Assembly (NCBI GenBank): GCA_017634975.1
Contig: JAGBMJ010000054.1
Coordinates: 1-34,969, forward strand
Origin: Lachnospiraceae bacterium
Lineage (GTDB): Bacteria > Bacillota > Clostridia > Lachnospirales > Lachnospiraceae
Reading direction: 5' to 3'
DNA length: 34,969 nt
The notes beneath the pieces are model-generated. The model saw only the letters and a program-made list of their open reading frames with translations. It searched no databases and was not told the origin of the DNA. Position numbers and translations under genes: made by a program. This document shows, in pieces, positions 24,601 through 32,498 of this stretch. Within the stretch, counting starts at the first letter, position 1. Each line of letters begins with the position of its first letter.

Positions 24601-26261
24601 CCGAGATCTGCCTTCGCACCGGGTTTGCCGGCTCCTGCCTCACTCTTATTACCGGCATCCTTGCCGGCACCGTCTTCTTTATCCGCGCCCAAAGCACCAC
24701 CCTTGCCTGCGCCGCTCTTCTCCGCCAGATTCTTGGCACTCTTCTTCTGGGCATCGCTGCCTGCACCGCCGCCCTGCTTCTTTCCTTCAAATTTCGCTCC
24801 CGTGCCCTTCTCTCCGGAGCCCTTGGAACCGTCAAATTTGTTGCTGCCGCTTTCCTTGCCTCCGGAGGAACCTTCCTTGCCTCCGCCGCCCTTGTCATCT
24901 TCCGGCAGCTCCGGCATCTTGCCGTCGCTATCCTTTTCGTCGTCCTTCCCGCCCTTCGGCTTCAGAGTACGATATGTCGCTCCTGCCACATTCTTTGCCA
25001 GTGACAGACCTGCGGATATCAGACCCTTGCCCTGCTGTGCCTGGGCACTCTCCATGGACGCCGCCGTGGAACTGATGAGTCCGGTCAGCATAGTGCCCGC
25101 GCTTTCGATGGCCAGCGCTCCGCCAATGATAAATACCATTCGGATCACGATATCGCCTTCCGGAGTGGTACTCATAAGATTCAGTTTACTGTCCAGCATA
25201 TAGGGTGCCACCATCAGATAGATCTGCATGGCAATGACCGCACCATAACCGGAGAAAAGCTGCCCGACAAACATCTCTTTCCACTGGTTGTAATTCTTCC
25301 CCTCATCCAATGGCATACTGCACACAAACAGTGGCGCGGTGATATACAGAAGGATCACATTAAAGATCCGGTTGATAAACTTAAACACGCAGGTTCCCAT
25401 GATCATCAGGAAGATGAGTCCCACGCCGAAGCCGGTCACGAAATTGAATTTTTCGTACTTAAAATCATTCCCCACCTGCCCCAGGTCGGAATACTTCTTT
25501 GCTCCGGAGATATCGGAAAAATAATAATATTTCCGCAGACTGTCCTGCATACCTGCGTTGCTGCTTACGTTACTTACGTTCGGGCCGTCCTTTGCCGCAT
25601 CCAGCGATGCCATGCAAAAGATCATCCTGCCCATGGTGGTCTCGTGCGCCCCGTCTTTTTCCGAGGCGGCCACCAGCTTTAAACCGTCATTGACCGACAC
25701 CAGTATGGTACCGGAGAGACGGATCAGCAGCATGCACACAAAAGGGATCATGACCAGTTTTAAAAAGCACTGAAAGGTCAGCCGCAGCACCTTACTGACC
25801 GGATTTTTCATCTCGCCGCTCAAATCCGCCATGCTGCGCATCACCGCGATAATGGCAAAGGCCATCATCAGTGCCAGGGAGATACTGATCAGGATCCATG
25901 TCGCCTTCTGTACAAAATCCCTGGAGAAGAACAGATCCAGCATATAATAGCTCTGACCGTCATATGACACCGGCTTGATCCCCGCAAAGACATCAAAGAT
26001 CTTTTGTATCGTATCGATGATCTTGAGTAGTTCCGCAAAGACCCCGTAGATCACACTGGCCAGGATCTCATAGATCAGTTCGATCAGCCACTTGAACAGC
26101 GGAAGCAGCACGTCCACCAGCAGGGGTTTCAGGATATTGTCAAATATCCATGTGAACACCTTGTTGATCAGACCGCCGATGAACTCGATGACCGGTTTGA
26201 GGATCGCGTTGAATATTTTTTTAAACAGGCTGGAAAATAATCCCAGATATACGGTTTCCAT
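21663..26261 (-). CDS. VirB6/TrbL-like T4SS channel protein 2 with very long repetitive tail
   Basis: A 1532-aa protein. Residues 1-430 are a VirB6/TrbL-like membrane region with the shared motif PLDEGKNYNQW and a YLMVAPYMLDSK segment. Residues about 430-640 are a Lys/Gly/Ala/Asp-rich linker. Residues about 645-920 match the tail of the 786-aa VirB6-like protein (GGMFVKG, KSRWGLNLG, NVFGLASWK, FDAETGKVET, YDRDKAGNYHVV) and contain extra 19-aa repeats. Residues about 920-1400 hold duplicated modules (QF(T/S)(M/I) ..GP..S..KDG(I/V)K.EAH, then an acidic NTIHEQAI unit). The end has PEAPQ/PEMPN units and a Gly/Ser/Lys tail. Ordinary VirB6/TrbL proteins are 300-600 aa. The tail could be an extended cytoplasmic or extracellular part; topology cannot be fixed by eye. 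Confidence 0.9.
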   Translation of the reverse strand: METVYLGLFSSLFKKIFNAILKPVIEFIGGLINKVFTWIFDNILKPLLVDVLLPLFKWLIELIYEILASVIYGVFAELLKIIDTIQKIFDVFAGIKPVSYDGQSYYMLDLFFSRDFVQKATWILISISLALMMAFAIIAVMRSMADLSGEMKNPVSKVLRLTFQCFLKLVMIPFVCMLLIRLSGTILVSVNDGLKLVAASEKDGAHETTMGRMIFCMASLDAAKDGPNVSNVSSNAGMQDSLRKYYYFSDISGAKKYSDLGQVGNDFKYEKFNFVTGFGVGLIFLMIMGTCVFKFINRIFNVILLYITAPLFVCSMPLDEGKNYNQWKEMFVGQLFSGYGAVIAMQIYLMVAPYMLDSKLNLMSTTPEGDIVIRMVFIIGGALAIESAGTMLTGLISSTAASMESAQAQQGKGLISAGLSLAKNVAGATYRTLKPKGGKDDEKDSDGKMPELPEDDKGGGGKEGSSGGKESGSNKFDGSKGSGEKGTGAKFEGKKQGGGAGSDAQKKSAKNLAEKSGAGKGGALGADKEDGAGKDAGNKSEAGAGKPGAKADLGEAGNKDAAAGKKGAAGGKKGGAGKPGMPAKPDADGKADADEEEEQEEQSQAATGGKKGGASGGKKGGAASKSDAGKKDGKKDKKQKFNKAGVRVTSSFLGGMFVKGVDKDGKSRWGLNLGSKFNFGLKKDGSVGCNVFGLASWKTDAEGNKTRSILGGAAKWGQDAEGNKTRSLLGGAAKWGENADGTKTRSLLGAASWKVDKDGNTTKISVPFMRFKSVDDGKGGKTFKLSKVQLTKGMKFKRAMYYDKETGALKTEMYCADFSPLGVKKAFDAETGKVETLRSITGDNFARTVNKQTGKVEYVKTHSDFLGRTKIYDRDKAGNYHVVASRGWVSSEVYSLNKDTGETTLLKSQLNSGFSLYDDFEAQEKSEEAAEQNNNGLGVPTLDAGPAGTQESGKKEGGKTGSGNAANLGAKKEPGQGKKTGVQGKAAQFSISAGPSLSADKDGVKAEAHTIQPAADNMDDIGESLNMLFNEEPAGAPQGGAAQFTMQSGPTMSGNKDGIKVEAHAAPAGAAQPNAPQAGAVQVEAPQPGAAQQVEVPVDAPQVEMPQMDAGGPDMLMEDMLNSSFSLGDDGVDNTIHEQAIESLNVGVPQMEIQQTETIQIEVPKAGAAQPEAPKAPQGSGVQFTMQSGPALSGNKDGIKVEAHQAPVQAEATGSAPQVEIHQAGAPTVENVEIEVPQADVGGADFSEPDILMDDVMNTAFSLDDDGADNTIHEQAIASLNADAPAVEPEEKIIVDEVPGATEINIVQKQLDGAPGSGSTGSSSGGSAGSGYGGSAFGGGYSGGRAGGSGSQGSVAQAQQAPAQERPVVEKHVEKEVEGAKIEIEQLVFADVPQGGDDGGNDGGDGGIAEDYGYPQENIADGFEVMEPEDFAQPEMPQVEAPQVNIPQPEAPQMNIPQPEAPKADMGRAEMPKPEMPNMNMSRPEMPNLNTAPGTGSSTGSTGSGNTGNKSSSGSTGGGNKGSGSRHGGKKK
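22421..23130 (-). repeat. coding module duplicated at about 410-420 bp
   Basis: Stretches at 22651-22720 and 23071-23140 are near-identical and exactly 420 bp apart (encoding GNKDGIKVEAH and flanks). The NTIHEQAI unit near 22442 recurs near 22851, 409 bp away, so an indel has changed the spacing. A third, diverged copy of the KDG(I/V)K.EAH unit lies near 23250. The array arose by internal tandem duplication in the VirB6-like tail. Confidence 0.85.
24004..24185 (-). repeat. 57-bp (19-aa) tandem repeat in the VirB6-like tail
   Basis: About three and a half units encode LLGGAAKW-type repeats with DAEGNKTRS. Phase marks recur at 24023, 24080 and 24137, exactly 57 bp apart. The corresponding segment of the 786-aa paralogue has a single unit, so the expansion took place in the 1532-aa protein or was lost in the other. 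Confidence 0.85.
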
Positions 26262-26282
26262 TCCTCTCCCTTTCCGTTATCC

Positions 26283-27476
26283 TTATGCACCGATCTTTGC
26301 AATGATCTTGTTCACGCCGGCAAAGGCGATACTGCCCGCCTTGGAGCCTGCTGCTCCGTTTCCGTCCATCTGTCCCGCCAGCGACGGATTGAGCACCTTC
26401 AGGAACAGATTGCGGCTGGTATAGATCGCCAGTGCCCCTCCGATGATGAACAGCAGCTTCACACAGACCATCTGCGATTCATCGATGCCGGGAATCCGCA
26501 GCTTATCCTCCATCATAAAAGGCAGGAACATCATAAACAGTTTCATACTCAGGATGGGCGAAAAGGCGCTGATCAGATAGGCCACAAAGGTCTCCCTCCA
26601 CTGTCCGAAACTCTTTCCCTCATCCAGCGGCATATAAGCCACAAACAGAGGACTCACGATATACAGGATGAGGATCATCATGAGCCGCTGCACCGAACCG
26701 ATGATGGTCGCCAGCAGGATCCCCAGGATGAATACCGTCGCCACGATGACTATGATCCAGTTGAAATGCACATAATCAAAATGCGAAGTGATATCGCTCA
26801 CATTGGCGTACTTCGCCCCGCTGGCATACTTCTTTATATCCGTACCGCCTTTCTCATGCCCCTGCGCCAGCATATAAAAGATCTGATCCCCCATGGATGA
26901 CTGGTCGTTCTTCGCATTTATAGACAGATTGATCTGCAGCAGCACCTGTGTGGTCATCTGTATCGCAAAGATGCATGCGAACTGCAGCAGTGCAAAGGTA
27001 AGACAGCATTTCAAAGAAGTCTGCAGCACTGCGCTGATGGGCTTTTTGTTTTCAAAGGGCGAATCCGCCATAGAGCGGATCACCGAGATCATAGTGGTCA
27101 GCATGCACAGCACCAGCGATATGGCCATGATCACCATAAAGGTCTTCTGCACACTGCCCAGCCCAAAGAGATACTGCACGATGCCCTGATTGGTCGTCTC
27201 ATACTGCACACCGGTTTTCAGGTCAACGTCTTTAATGAGCGAGATAGAGGTCAGTCCCGAAAAGATCGAGAAGATATCTTCCAGGAAATCCACGACCTTA
27301 AGCAATATCACCCAGATTTCCAGCAAAATACCGCTTAAGGCATTGATGATCAGCTCGCCGATCAGCGTCACCAGGATATTAAACACATCCTTGATGACCG
27401 GCATCAGCACATTCTCAAACACCCAGCGAAGAACTTCCTGCAATATGGATAGAAAACTCAGGTTAACAGGTACCAT
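26283..27476 (-). CDS. VirB6/TrbL-like T4SS channel protein 1 (no tail)
   Basis: A 397-aa membrane protein with the N-terminal amphipathic pattern (VFENVLMPVIKDVFN) and the same core as the other two VirB6-like proteins: a segment with MISVIRSMADSPFENKKPISAVL, the motif PLDEGKSFGQW, and a LFMMFLPFMMEDK segment. It ends soon after the last membrane segment, so it is the minimal form of the trio. Its length is usual for TrbL/VirB6. The start has AAGGAG. The next gene, the long paralogue, starts 21 bases later. Three different VirB6-like proteins in one locus suggest a hetero-oligomeric channel. Confidence 0.87.
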   Translation of the reverse strand: MVPVNLSFLSILQEVLRWVFENVLMPVIKDVFNILVTLIGELIINALSGILLEIWVILLKVVDFLEDIFSIFSGLTSISLIKDVDLKTGVQYETTNQGIVQYLFGLGSVQKTFMVIMAISLVLCMLTTMISVIRSMADSPFENKKPISAVLQTSLKCCLTFALLQFACIFAIQMTTQVLLQINLSINAKNDQSSMGDQIFYMLAQGHEKGGTDIKKYASGAKYANVSDITSHFDYVHFNWIIVIVATVFILGILLATIIGSVQRLMMILILYIVSPLFVAYMPLDEGKSFGQWRETFVAYLISAFSPILSMKLFMMFLPFMMEDKLRIPGIDESQMVCVKLLFIIGGALAIYTSRNLFLKVLNPSLAGQMDGNGAAGSKAGSIAFAGVNKIIAKIGA

Positions 27477-27505
27477 ACCTTACTCTCCTTGACATAAAAC
27501 ACAGC

Positions 27506-29098
27506 CTATCTTACCTTCACATGTGTATTCAGATACCGCAGATAGATAAACAGTCCCACGATGAAGGCAACGCTCAGAAAGATGGCTATGGCCGCTCCCT
27601 TGTTGAAACCGTACCGCACATAAAACTCCTGTGCGCTCATATTGCCTGCCTCATCAAATACATAAAACCAGTATTTTCCGGTATCCTTAAGCTGGTAGAT
27701 CACTTTGCCCTCCGTCTCGTAGGGCTTCTCGTCCAGATACACGATCGTGGAGAATACATCCTGCGAAAGATACGCGATATCTGCCTGGTTCTTCTGTGTC
27801 TGCACATAAAAGCGCGGCTTCACACGATCCAGGGTATAGCGCATATCCATTGTAAACTCACCATTGGTAAACTCGATCAGGTAGTCCCCGTCCTCCCGCA
27901 GCAGCACACTCTGCGGCCCCAGGTTCTTTGCGGTGACTGCCGGAATATCATCCTTATACACCATCTGGATCCGGAAGCCCTCCGGTGCCCGCACCAGCGA
28001 CAGGTCGTTGGCTGCATTATCCATGATGCGGAAGGAAAATACCGGTTTTTCCTCCTGATACGCATCCAGAAATACCACGTCCGAAGAATCGGGGATCAGC
28101 ATATAAGTACCGGCCTGATCGAAGCTGCTCTTATCCTCCTCTTCATAAAGCACACCGTCCTTATATACAATAAAATCCACGCCCTCGTCAGAGTGTACCG
28201 ACACCGCCAGCTTGGTCACACAGCCGTTCGGTACATCCGTATAAAAAACCTGTCCGCTGCGCAGAATATGCTTGTAATAACCGGTCACCGGATCCAGTGC
28301 GGAAGACATACCCGTCGCCTCATTGATCCCTTCCGAAACATAGATATCACCGATCTCGCCCATTTCTTCCATGCTTTCGTTCATCAATGCATCCAGCATC
28401 TCCTGGTTGATGGTACCGTCCGGATTGAGCAGTTCCTCTTCCGAGCCGTCGTCGCTGCCGAATACCATCTCCAATGCTGCCTGCTCTTCCGGCGTCAGAT
28501 CCTCATAGCGCCGTCCTTCCAGCTCCGTTCCCTCCAGGGAAACATCCGTGGTGCCGTCCGTGGTTCCGGTAGTGGTCGTAGGATCCTCCGTTACCTGTGC
28601 CGCCGCTTCCATGATACGGAAACGGAATGTGGCGATGTAATGTGTCACATTCAGACCATCCGTTTCGTCCACCGTGATCGTCAGCACATAGGAACCGAGT
28701 GACTGCACCGCCGTGCCGGAATTGTAAACGATCGGCGTCGCGTCCTTCTCCATGGTATACTGCAGATTGGCCGGGATATCCAGAACCACGGCATCCGCCG
28801 TCATTCCGCCGTTACCGATATTGCTGTAGAAGAAATACCGGTTGTTGAAACCTTCTTCATACAGATCAAAGTCCATATTATAATTCTCGGTCAGGTTCAC
28901 ATTGACCGTGCGTTCCGTCGGCTGATCGGGATCCGTGGTCTCTTCTCCTTCTTCACCCCCCACCGTCAGATCCACAGCCACATCGGTCTGCAGGACCGCC
29001 GCGCGTGCCTCTGCCGCCGGTGCAAACCACAGGCCGACCGCCAGTGCCGCCGTCCCGAGGAACATCAAATGTTTTTTCAGATCCGTTGCTGTTTTCAA
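27506..29098 (-). CDS. secreted, C-terminally membrane-anchored protein, TTG start (paralogue of 16550-17632)
   Basis: A 530-aa protein with a signal peptide (cleavage likely after AEARA), an extracytoplasmic part and one membrane segment near the end (about 503-522), followed by a short basic tail ending VKVR. The first half contains a predicted beta domain and an acidic Thr/Glu-rich linker (TTTTGTTDGTTD, EEQAALEMVFG). The second half aligns by eye with the 360-aa protein: RSGQVFYTDVPNG, YKDGVLYEEED, LSLVRAPEG, EDGDYLIEFTNG, DRVKPRFYV and DEAGNMSAQEF. The start is TTG, seven bases after GGAGG and two bases after the VirD4 stop; no ATG in the frame fits the signal peptide as well. Function unknown; a wall-side T4SS part is likely. 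Confidence 0.88.
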   Translation of the reverse strand: MKTATDLKKHLMFLGTAALAVGLWFAPAAEARAAVLQTDVAVDLTVGGEEGEETTDPDQPTERTVNVNLTENYNMDFDLYEEGFNNRYFFYSNIGNGGMTADAVVLDIPANLQYTMEKDATPIVYNSGTAVQSLGSYVLTITVDETDGLNVTHYIATFRFRIMEAAAQVTEDPTTTTGTTDGTTDVSLEGTELEGRRYEDLTPEEQAALEMVFGSDDGSEEELLNPDGTINQEMLDALMNESMEEMGEIGDIYVSEGINEATGMSSALDPVTGYYKHILRSGQVFYTDVPNGCVTKLAVSVHSDEGVDFIVYKDGVLYEEEDKSSFDQAGTYMLIPDSSDVVFLDAYQEEKPVFSFRIMDNAANDLSLVRAPEGFRIQMVYKDDIPAVTAKNLGPQSVLLREDGDYLIEFTNGEFTMDMRYTLDRVKPRFYVQTQKNQADIAYLSQDVFSTIVYLDEKPYETEGKVIYQLKDTGKYWFYVFDEAGNMSAQEFYVRYGFNKGAAIAIFLSVAFIVGLFIYLRYLNTHVKVR

Positions 29099-29100
29099 TG

Positions 29101-31290
29101 TCAGCCCTCCGCTTCTGCGCTTTCCTCATCTGCTCCCTGGTCCAGGATCAGATAGTTTCTCTCATCCAGATCGTAGAAAACTTCATCACTGTAAAATACA
29201 TTATTGCGTACATCCGTCATATCCATCTGTCCGAACTCGTAGAGCGGGCACTTGTAGCTGGGCGTAAACTGCGTCTTTAACGGATGATTGCCGAAGGTAA
29301 CGATGATCGAGTTACCGGTGGAATACTTATTGTTCAGCTTCATCAGTTCCGACGGATAGATCAGCGGCCGGTTGGTAAGCTGATTCGAGAAGTTGACCTG
29401 CTCTCCCTTATCTCCCGTCGATCCGGACACGCTGGTGGATCGTACCGTCATATTGCCGCACAGCTTCGAAAATTCTTCACAGGTGCCGATATCGTTGGAA
29501 CCGATGAACATCTTGATACCGCAGTTACCTTTTACGATATCCGCTACGGTCTCACCGTATACATTATTGAGCTGTGCAAAGGACTGGATGATCATGTGGA
29601 ACCAGATCTTACGGGAACGGCCTACGGTGATCATCTTGTCAAACTTGTCGATCTTCGGCATATTACCGAACTCATCAAGGATAAAGTATACGTTTCTCGG
29701 CAGGGACAGATCCTCCCGACCGGAAGCCACCTTGATGAGCGCTTTGTAGATGCACAGGATGAATACCGCTGCCAGCGCGTGACGAGTATCTTTTTCATCA
29801 GGGATCTTAAGGAACAGTGCCGTCGGTTCATAGGCAAACTGTGCCGGCTCGATATCGGTTGCCGCGGTCAGTGCGCACAGACCTTCGTCATTGAACATCG
29901 ACAATTTATCAAATGCGATGGACATATAGGAAGACAGTGTCTGATCCGCTGCAGAAAGCACCTGTCTGGAAAGGCCCACTGCCTTGGACAGTTTATCGCG
30001 TCCCTTGAAGTAGTCCTTCAGTGCGGCAAATTCGTTCTCGGAATTCATGATCGCCTTGGAGACATTAAAGAAGCAGAATTTCTCCTTGGTCATCTCCAGT
30101 TCCGGATTGGCGGAATCTTCCAGCATTGCCAGGCAAGTCGCCATGATGATGGAGCGCGCACCTTTCTCCCAAACCGGATCGTCCTTGGATTCGATGGGGC
30201 AGATGACGGAGATCAGGTCGTTTAAGTCCTCGTACATTTCATCGTAGATCTTCTGTTTTTCCACACGGATCTTGCCGATCAGCGCCTTGCGGTCGGAATA
30301 CGCCTTGCCCTCATACTCATACCAGACATCTCCGAAAGTCTCCCTCGGGTTCACCAGTTCCAGCCCCTCCGCTTCATCGATGGAGAAAGTATTTTCGTAT
30401 ATCTCATCCCCCGTATGCAGATATTCCTGATAGCGGTCATAGATATCTCCCAGCGGATTCCAGCGGAAAGAGGAATAGGGATCACGCAGATCCAGCACCA
30501 TACATTTATAACCATGCTCCTTGAGCATCTTGGAATGCATCTGAAAGAGTTCGCCCTTCGGATCGGTACAGATCATGGAGGAACCGGCTGCCGCATGTCC
30601 CAGGATCTGGATCAGCGGGTTTACAAAGGTGGTGGTCTTACCGGAACCGGTAGCACCGATGATGATACCGTGGCAGGGCGACATCAGGTTGATATCCATT
30701 TCCTTTTTCTTCTGGTTGTAGACCGCGTAAACCGCCACACCGTCCTTTTTCTCTTCACCGAGAGCACTGTATTTCTTGTGCGGGAACAAGTCGTCACGTT
30801 CCTTATCCGTTAAGAAGCGGGAATTCTCCAGGTTACCCTCGATGCCTTCCACCTTGGAACGCAGCATCTTGCCGCCATTCTTGAAAGGTGTGCCACTGCC
30901 GACTGCAAAATACAAAACGATACACAGGATTTCCAGGATCAGACCGTAGATGTAGGTCGTGCCCCAGCCCATAACGCCCATATCCAAAAATTTTTCGTTT
31001 TTCAGCTGTATGCCGGAACCGTTCACAAATGTTGCATAATCCGGAAAGGTCTCCACCGCCAATGCCGCCAGTTCCTCATCCGTCATATCGGTTTCCTGCG
31101 ACTTCCAGTTTTCCACCACGATCGCCTGTGCTGTCGGCAACAGCCGATTCCCCACGGACTTCGGTGCATTTGCCGGAACTCCGATATAAGCCCACTGTGC
31201 CATCGCTGCCAGGGCGCCGATGATGACCGCCAGCACCAGGCCGACCCCCGCCCAGATCGCCAGTTTTTTCCCGAATTCCTTCCAGTCCAT
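29101..31290 (-). CDS. virD4: VirD4/TraG-type T4SS coupling ATPase
   Basis: A 729-aa coupling protein that selects substrates and delivers them to the T4SS channel. Two membrane segments lie at about 11-33 and 112-130. Walker A is GATGSGKTT (212-220), preceded by SPCHGIII. Walker B is YFILDEFGNMPK (near 532-545), the form typical of VirD4/TraG. A later QSFAQLNNVYG strand and a TGNSIIVTFGNHPLK strand complete the RecA fold. The start has AGGAGG. It precedes the signal-peptide protein with almost no gap and follows the CPBP protease by 20 bases. VirD4 proteins act in both DNA and protein transfer, so its presence alone does not show that DNA is moved. Confidence 0.96.
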   Translation of the reverse strand: MDWKEFGKKLAIWAGVGLVLAVIIGALAAMAQWAYIGVPANAPKSVGNRLLPTAQAIVVENWKSQETDMTDEELAALAVETFPDYATFVNGSGIQLKNEKFLDMGVMGWGTTYIYGLILEILCIVLYFAVGSGTPFKNGGKMLRSKVEGIEGNLENSRFLTDKERDDLFPHKKYSALGEEKKDGVAVYAVYNQKKKEMDINLMSPCHGIIIGATGSGKTTTFVNPLIQILGHAAAGSSMICTDPKGELFQMHSKMLKEHGYKCMVLDLRDPYSSFRWNPLGDIYDRYQEYLHTGDEIYENTFSIDEAEGLELVNPRETFGDVWYEYEGKAYSDRKALIGKIRVEKQKIYDEMYEDLNDLISVICPIESKDDPVWEKGARSIIMATCLAMLEDSANPELEMTKEKFCFFNVSKAIMNSENEFAALKDYFKGRDKLSKAVGLSRQVLSAADQTLSSYMSIAFDKLSMFNDEGLCALTAATDIEPAQFAYEPTALFLKIPDEKDTRHALAAVFILCIYKALIKVASGREDLSLPRNVYFILDEFGNMPKIDKFDKMITVGRSRKIWFHMIIQSFAQLNNVYGETVADIVKGNCGIKMFIGSNDIGTCEEFSKLCGNMTVRSTSVSGSTGDKGEQVNFSNQLTNRPLIYPSELMKLNNKYSTGNSIIVTFGNHPLKTQFTPSYKCPLYEFGQMDMTDVRNNVFYSDEVFYDLDERNYLILDQGADEESAEAEG

Positions 31291-31310
31291 CCCTATTTCC
31301 TCCTAAAAAA

Positions 31311-32495
31311 CTATTTCCCTGTAACTCTTCTCCACAACAGTTTCAGATCCAGCTGCCCCGTATACACCGCTGCCAGGAAAAGCGATATTACCACTCCCAA
31401 TATACCGTAAACCGCGATCAGCGCCTTACTGCCGAAGAACAGATTATATTTCACCGGATCGTCCGTGATGAAATAATTGACTACCGATGTCGCATTAAAA
31501 CCGATATGCAGGATCACCCCGTAAGCGATGTTGTCTTCCTTCATCGAAGTCTTCGCCAGAATCTGTCCCAGCAGGAACGCATACAGAACCCAAATGAAAC
31601 TGCCGTGCAGCAGCGCGAAGATGATACTGCTGATCAGCACGGCCGTTTTTTCCGGAATATGTTCCAGCAGTGTATTGAGCATATGCCCGCGGAAGATGAT
31701 CTCCTCCACCACCGGTGCCAGAAACAGTACGGTACCGAGCATAAAGATCAGATCCACACCCAGATACAGTTTATTCGCGGCCTGCGTATAAGCCGTTGTC
31801 AGGAAAAAACGCGGCAACAGCGTCACCAGAGCCGATACCGCCGTGGCGCTGGCAAAGCCGAAAGCAAAAAATCCGATCGCCCGCATCGGACGCATTTCCC
31901 GGAAAAAAAGGGTACTCTCTTCCCAGATGGTGCTGCCCCGGCGCTTTGCCCCCTTATGCAGGATCCACAATGTCAGAAAGGTTCCCACCGTGGTATAAAA
32001 ATTCGCGCCGTAGGAAAAGAATTCCTCGATGGTATATTTCGCTTCCTGATAGCCTCCGAACAGATATCCCAGTGTCAGACAAAGCGACGGCATCAGTGCA
32101 TACAGAAACAGCGGCCATAACGCTCGCAGGAAAAGTCCTCCGTAGAGCCAGATCTTCTGCTGCGTTGTCAGCGGCCCCTTGGGCCATTCCTTCTTCGGTG
32201 CCGGTTTGACTACCTTTACCGGCTTCTTTTTCGGCGGCTTCACCGGTTTTTCCCGCTGTACCATGCGTGTGACCGCATCCGCCGCCCGGCTCAGGCGCTC
32301 TAAGCTTTCGCTGTTTCCCTCTGCTGCCTGTCGTTGTGTGCTTTCGCCGCTTCCTGCTTCCTTCGCGGGCTGCTGCATCGTGCTTTTGCTGCTATCCGCT
32401 TTCTTCACGGACTGTCGCTCCGAACGCTTTTCTTCGGATCTTACTTCGGAGCTTTCCTCGTTCTGCCGCTTCGCCGGCCTCTTCTTTCCGGACAT
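31311..32495 (-). CDS. CPBP (CAAX/abortive-infection type) intramembrane protease
   Basis: A 394-aa protein with a charged, Lys/Ser/Glu-rich N-terminal tail (about 1-110) and about seven membrane segments. The family's three motifs are present: EEIIFR (Glu264, Glu265, Arg269), FALLH (Phe293, His297) and HIGFN (His330, Asn334). CPBP proteases cut within membranes and in other bacteria process small peptides, protect against own bacteriocins or degrade anti-sigma factors. Here it lies between the STAS gene (3 bases) and virD4 (20 bases), so processing of a T4SS part, such as the pilin or a signal-peptide remnant, is a possibility, not shown by sequence. The long charged N-tail is unusual for the family. 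Confidence 0.93.
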   Translation of the reverse strand: MSGKKRPAKRQNEESSEVRSEEKRSERQSVKKADSSKSTMQQPAKEAGSGESTQRQAAEGNSESLERLSRAADAVTRMVQREKPVKPPKKKPVKVVKPAPKKEWPKGPLTTQQKIWLYGGLFLRALWPLFLYALMPSLCLTLGYLFGGYQEAKYTIEEFFSYGANFYTTVGTFLTLWILHKGAKRRGSTIWEESTLFFREMRPMRAIGFFAFGFASATAVSALVTLLPRFFLTTAYTQAANKLYLGVDLIFMLGTVLFLAPVVEEIIFRGHMLNTLLEHIPEKTAVLISSIIFALLHGSFIWVLYAFLLGQILAKTSMKEDNIAYGVILHIGFNATSVVNYFITDDPVKYNLFFGSKALIAVYGILGVVISLFLAAVYTGQLDLKLLWRRVTGK

Positions 32496-32498
32496 TCC

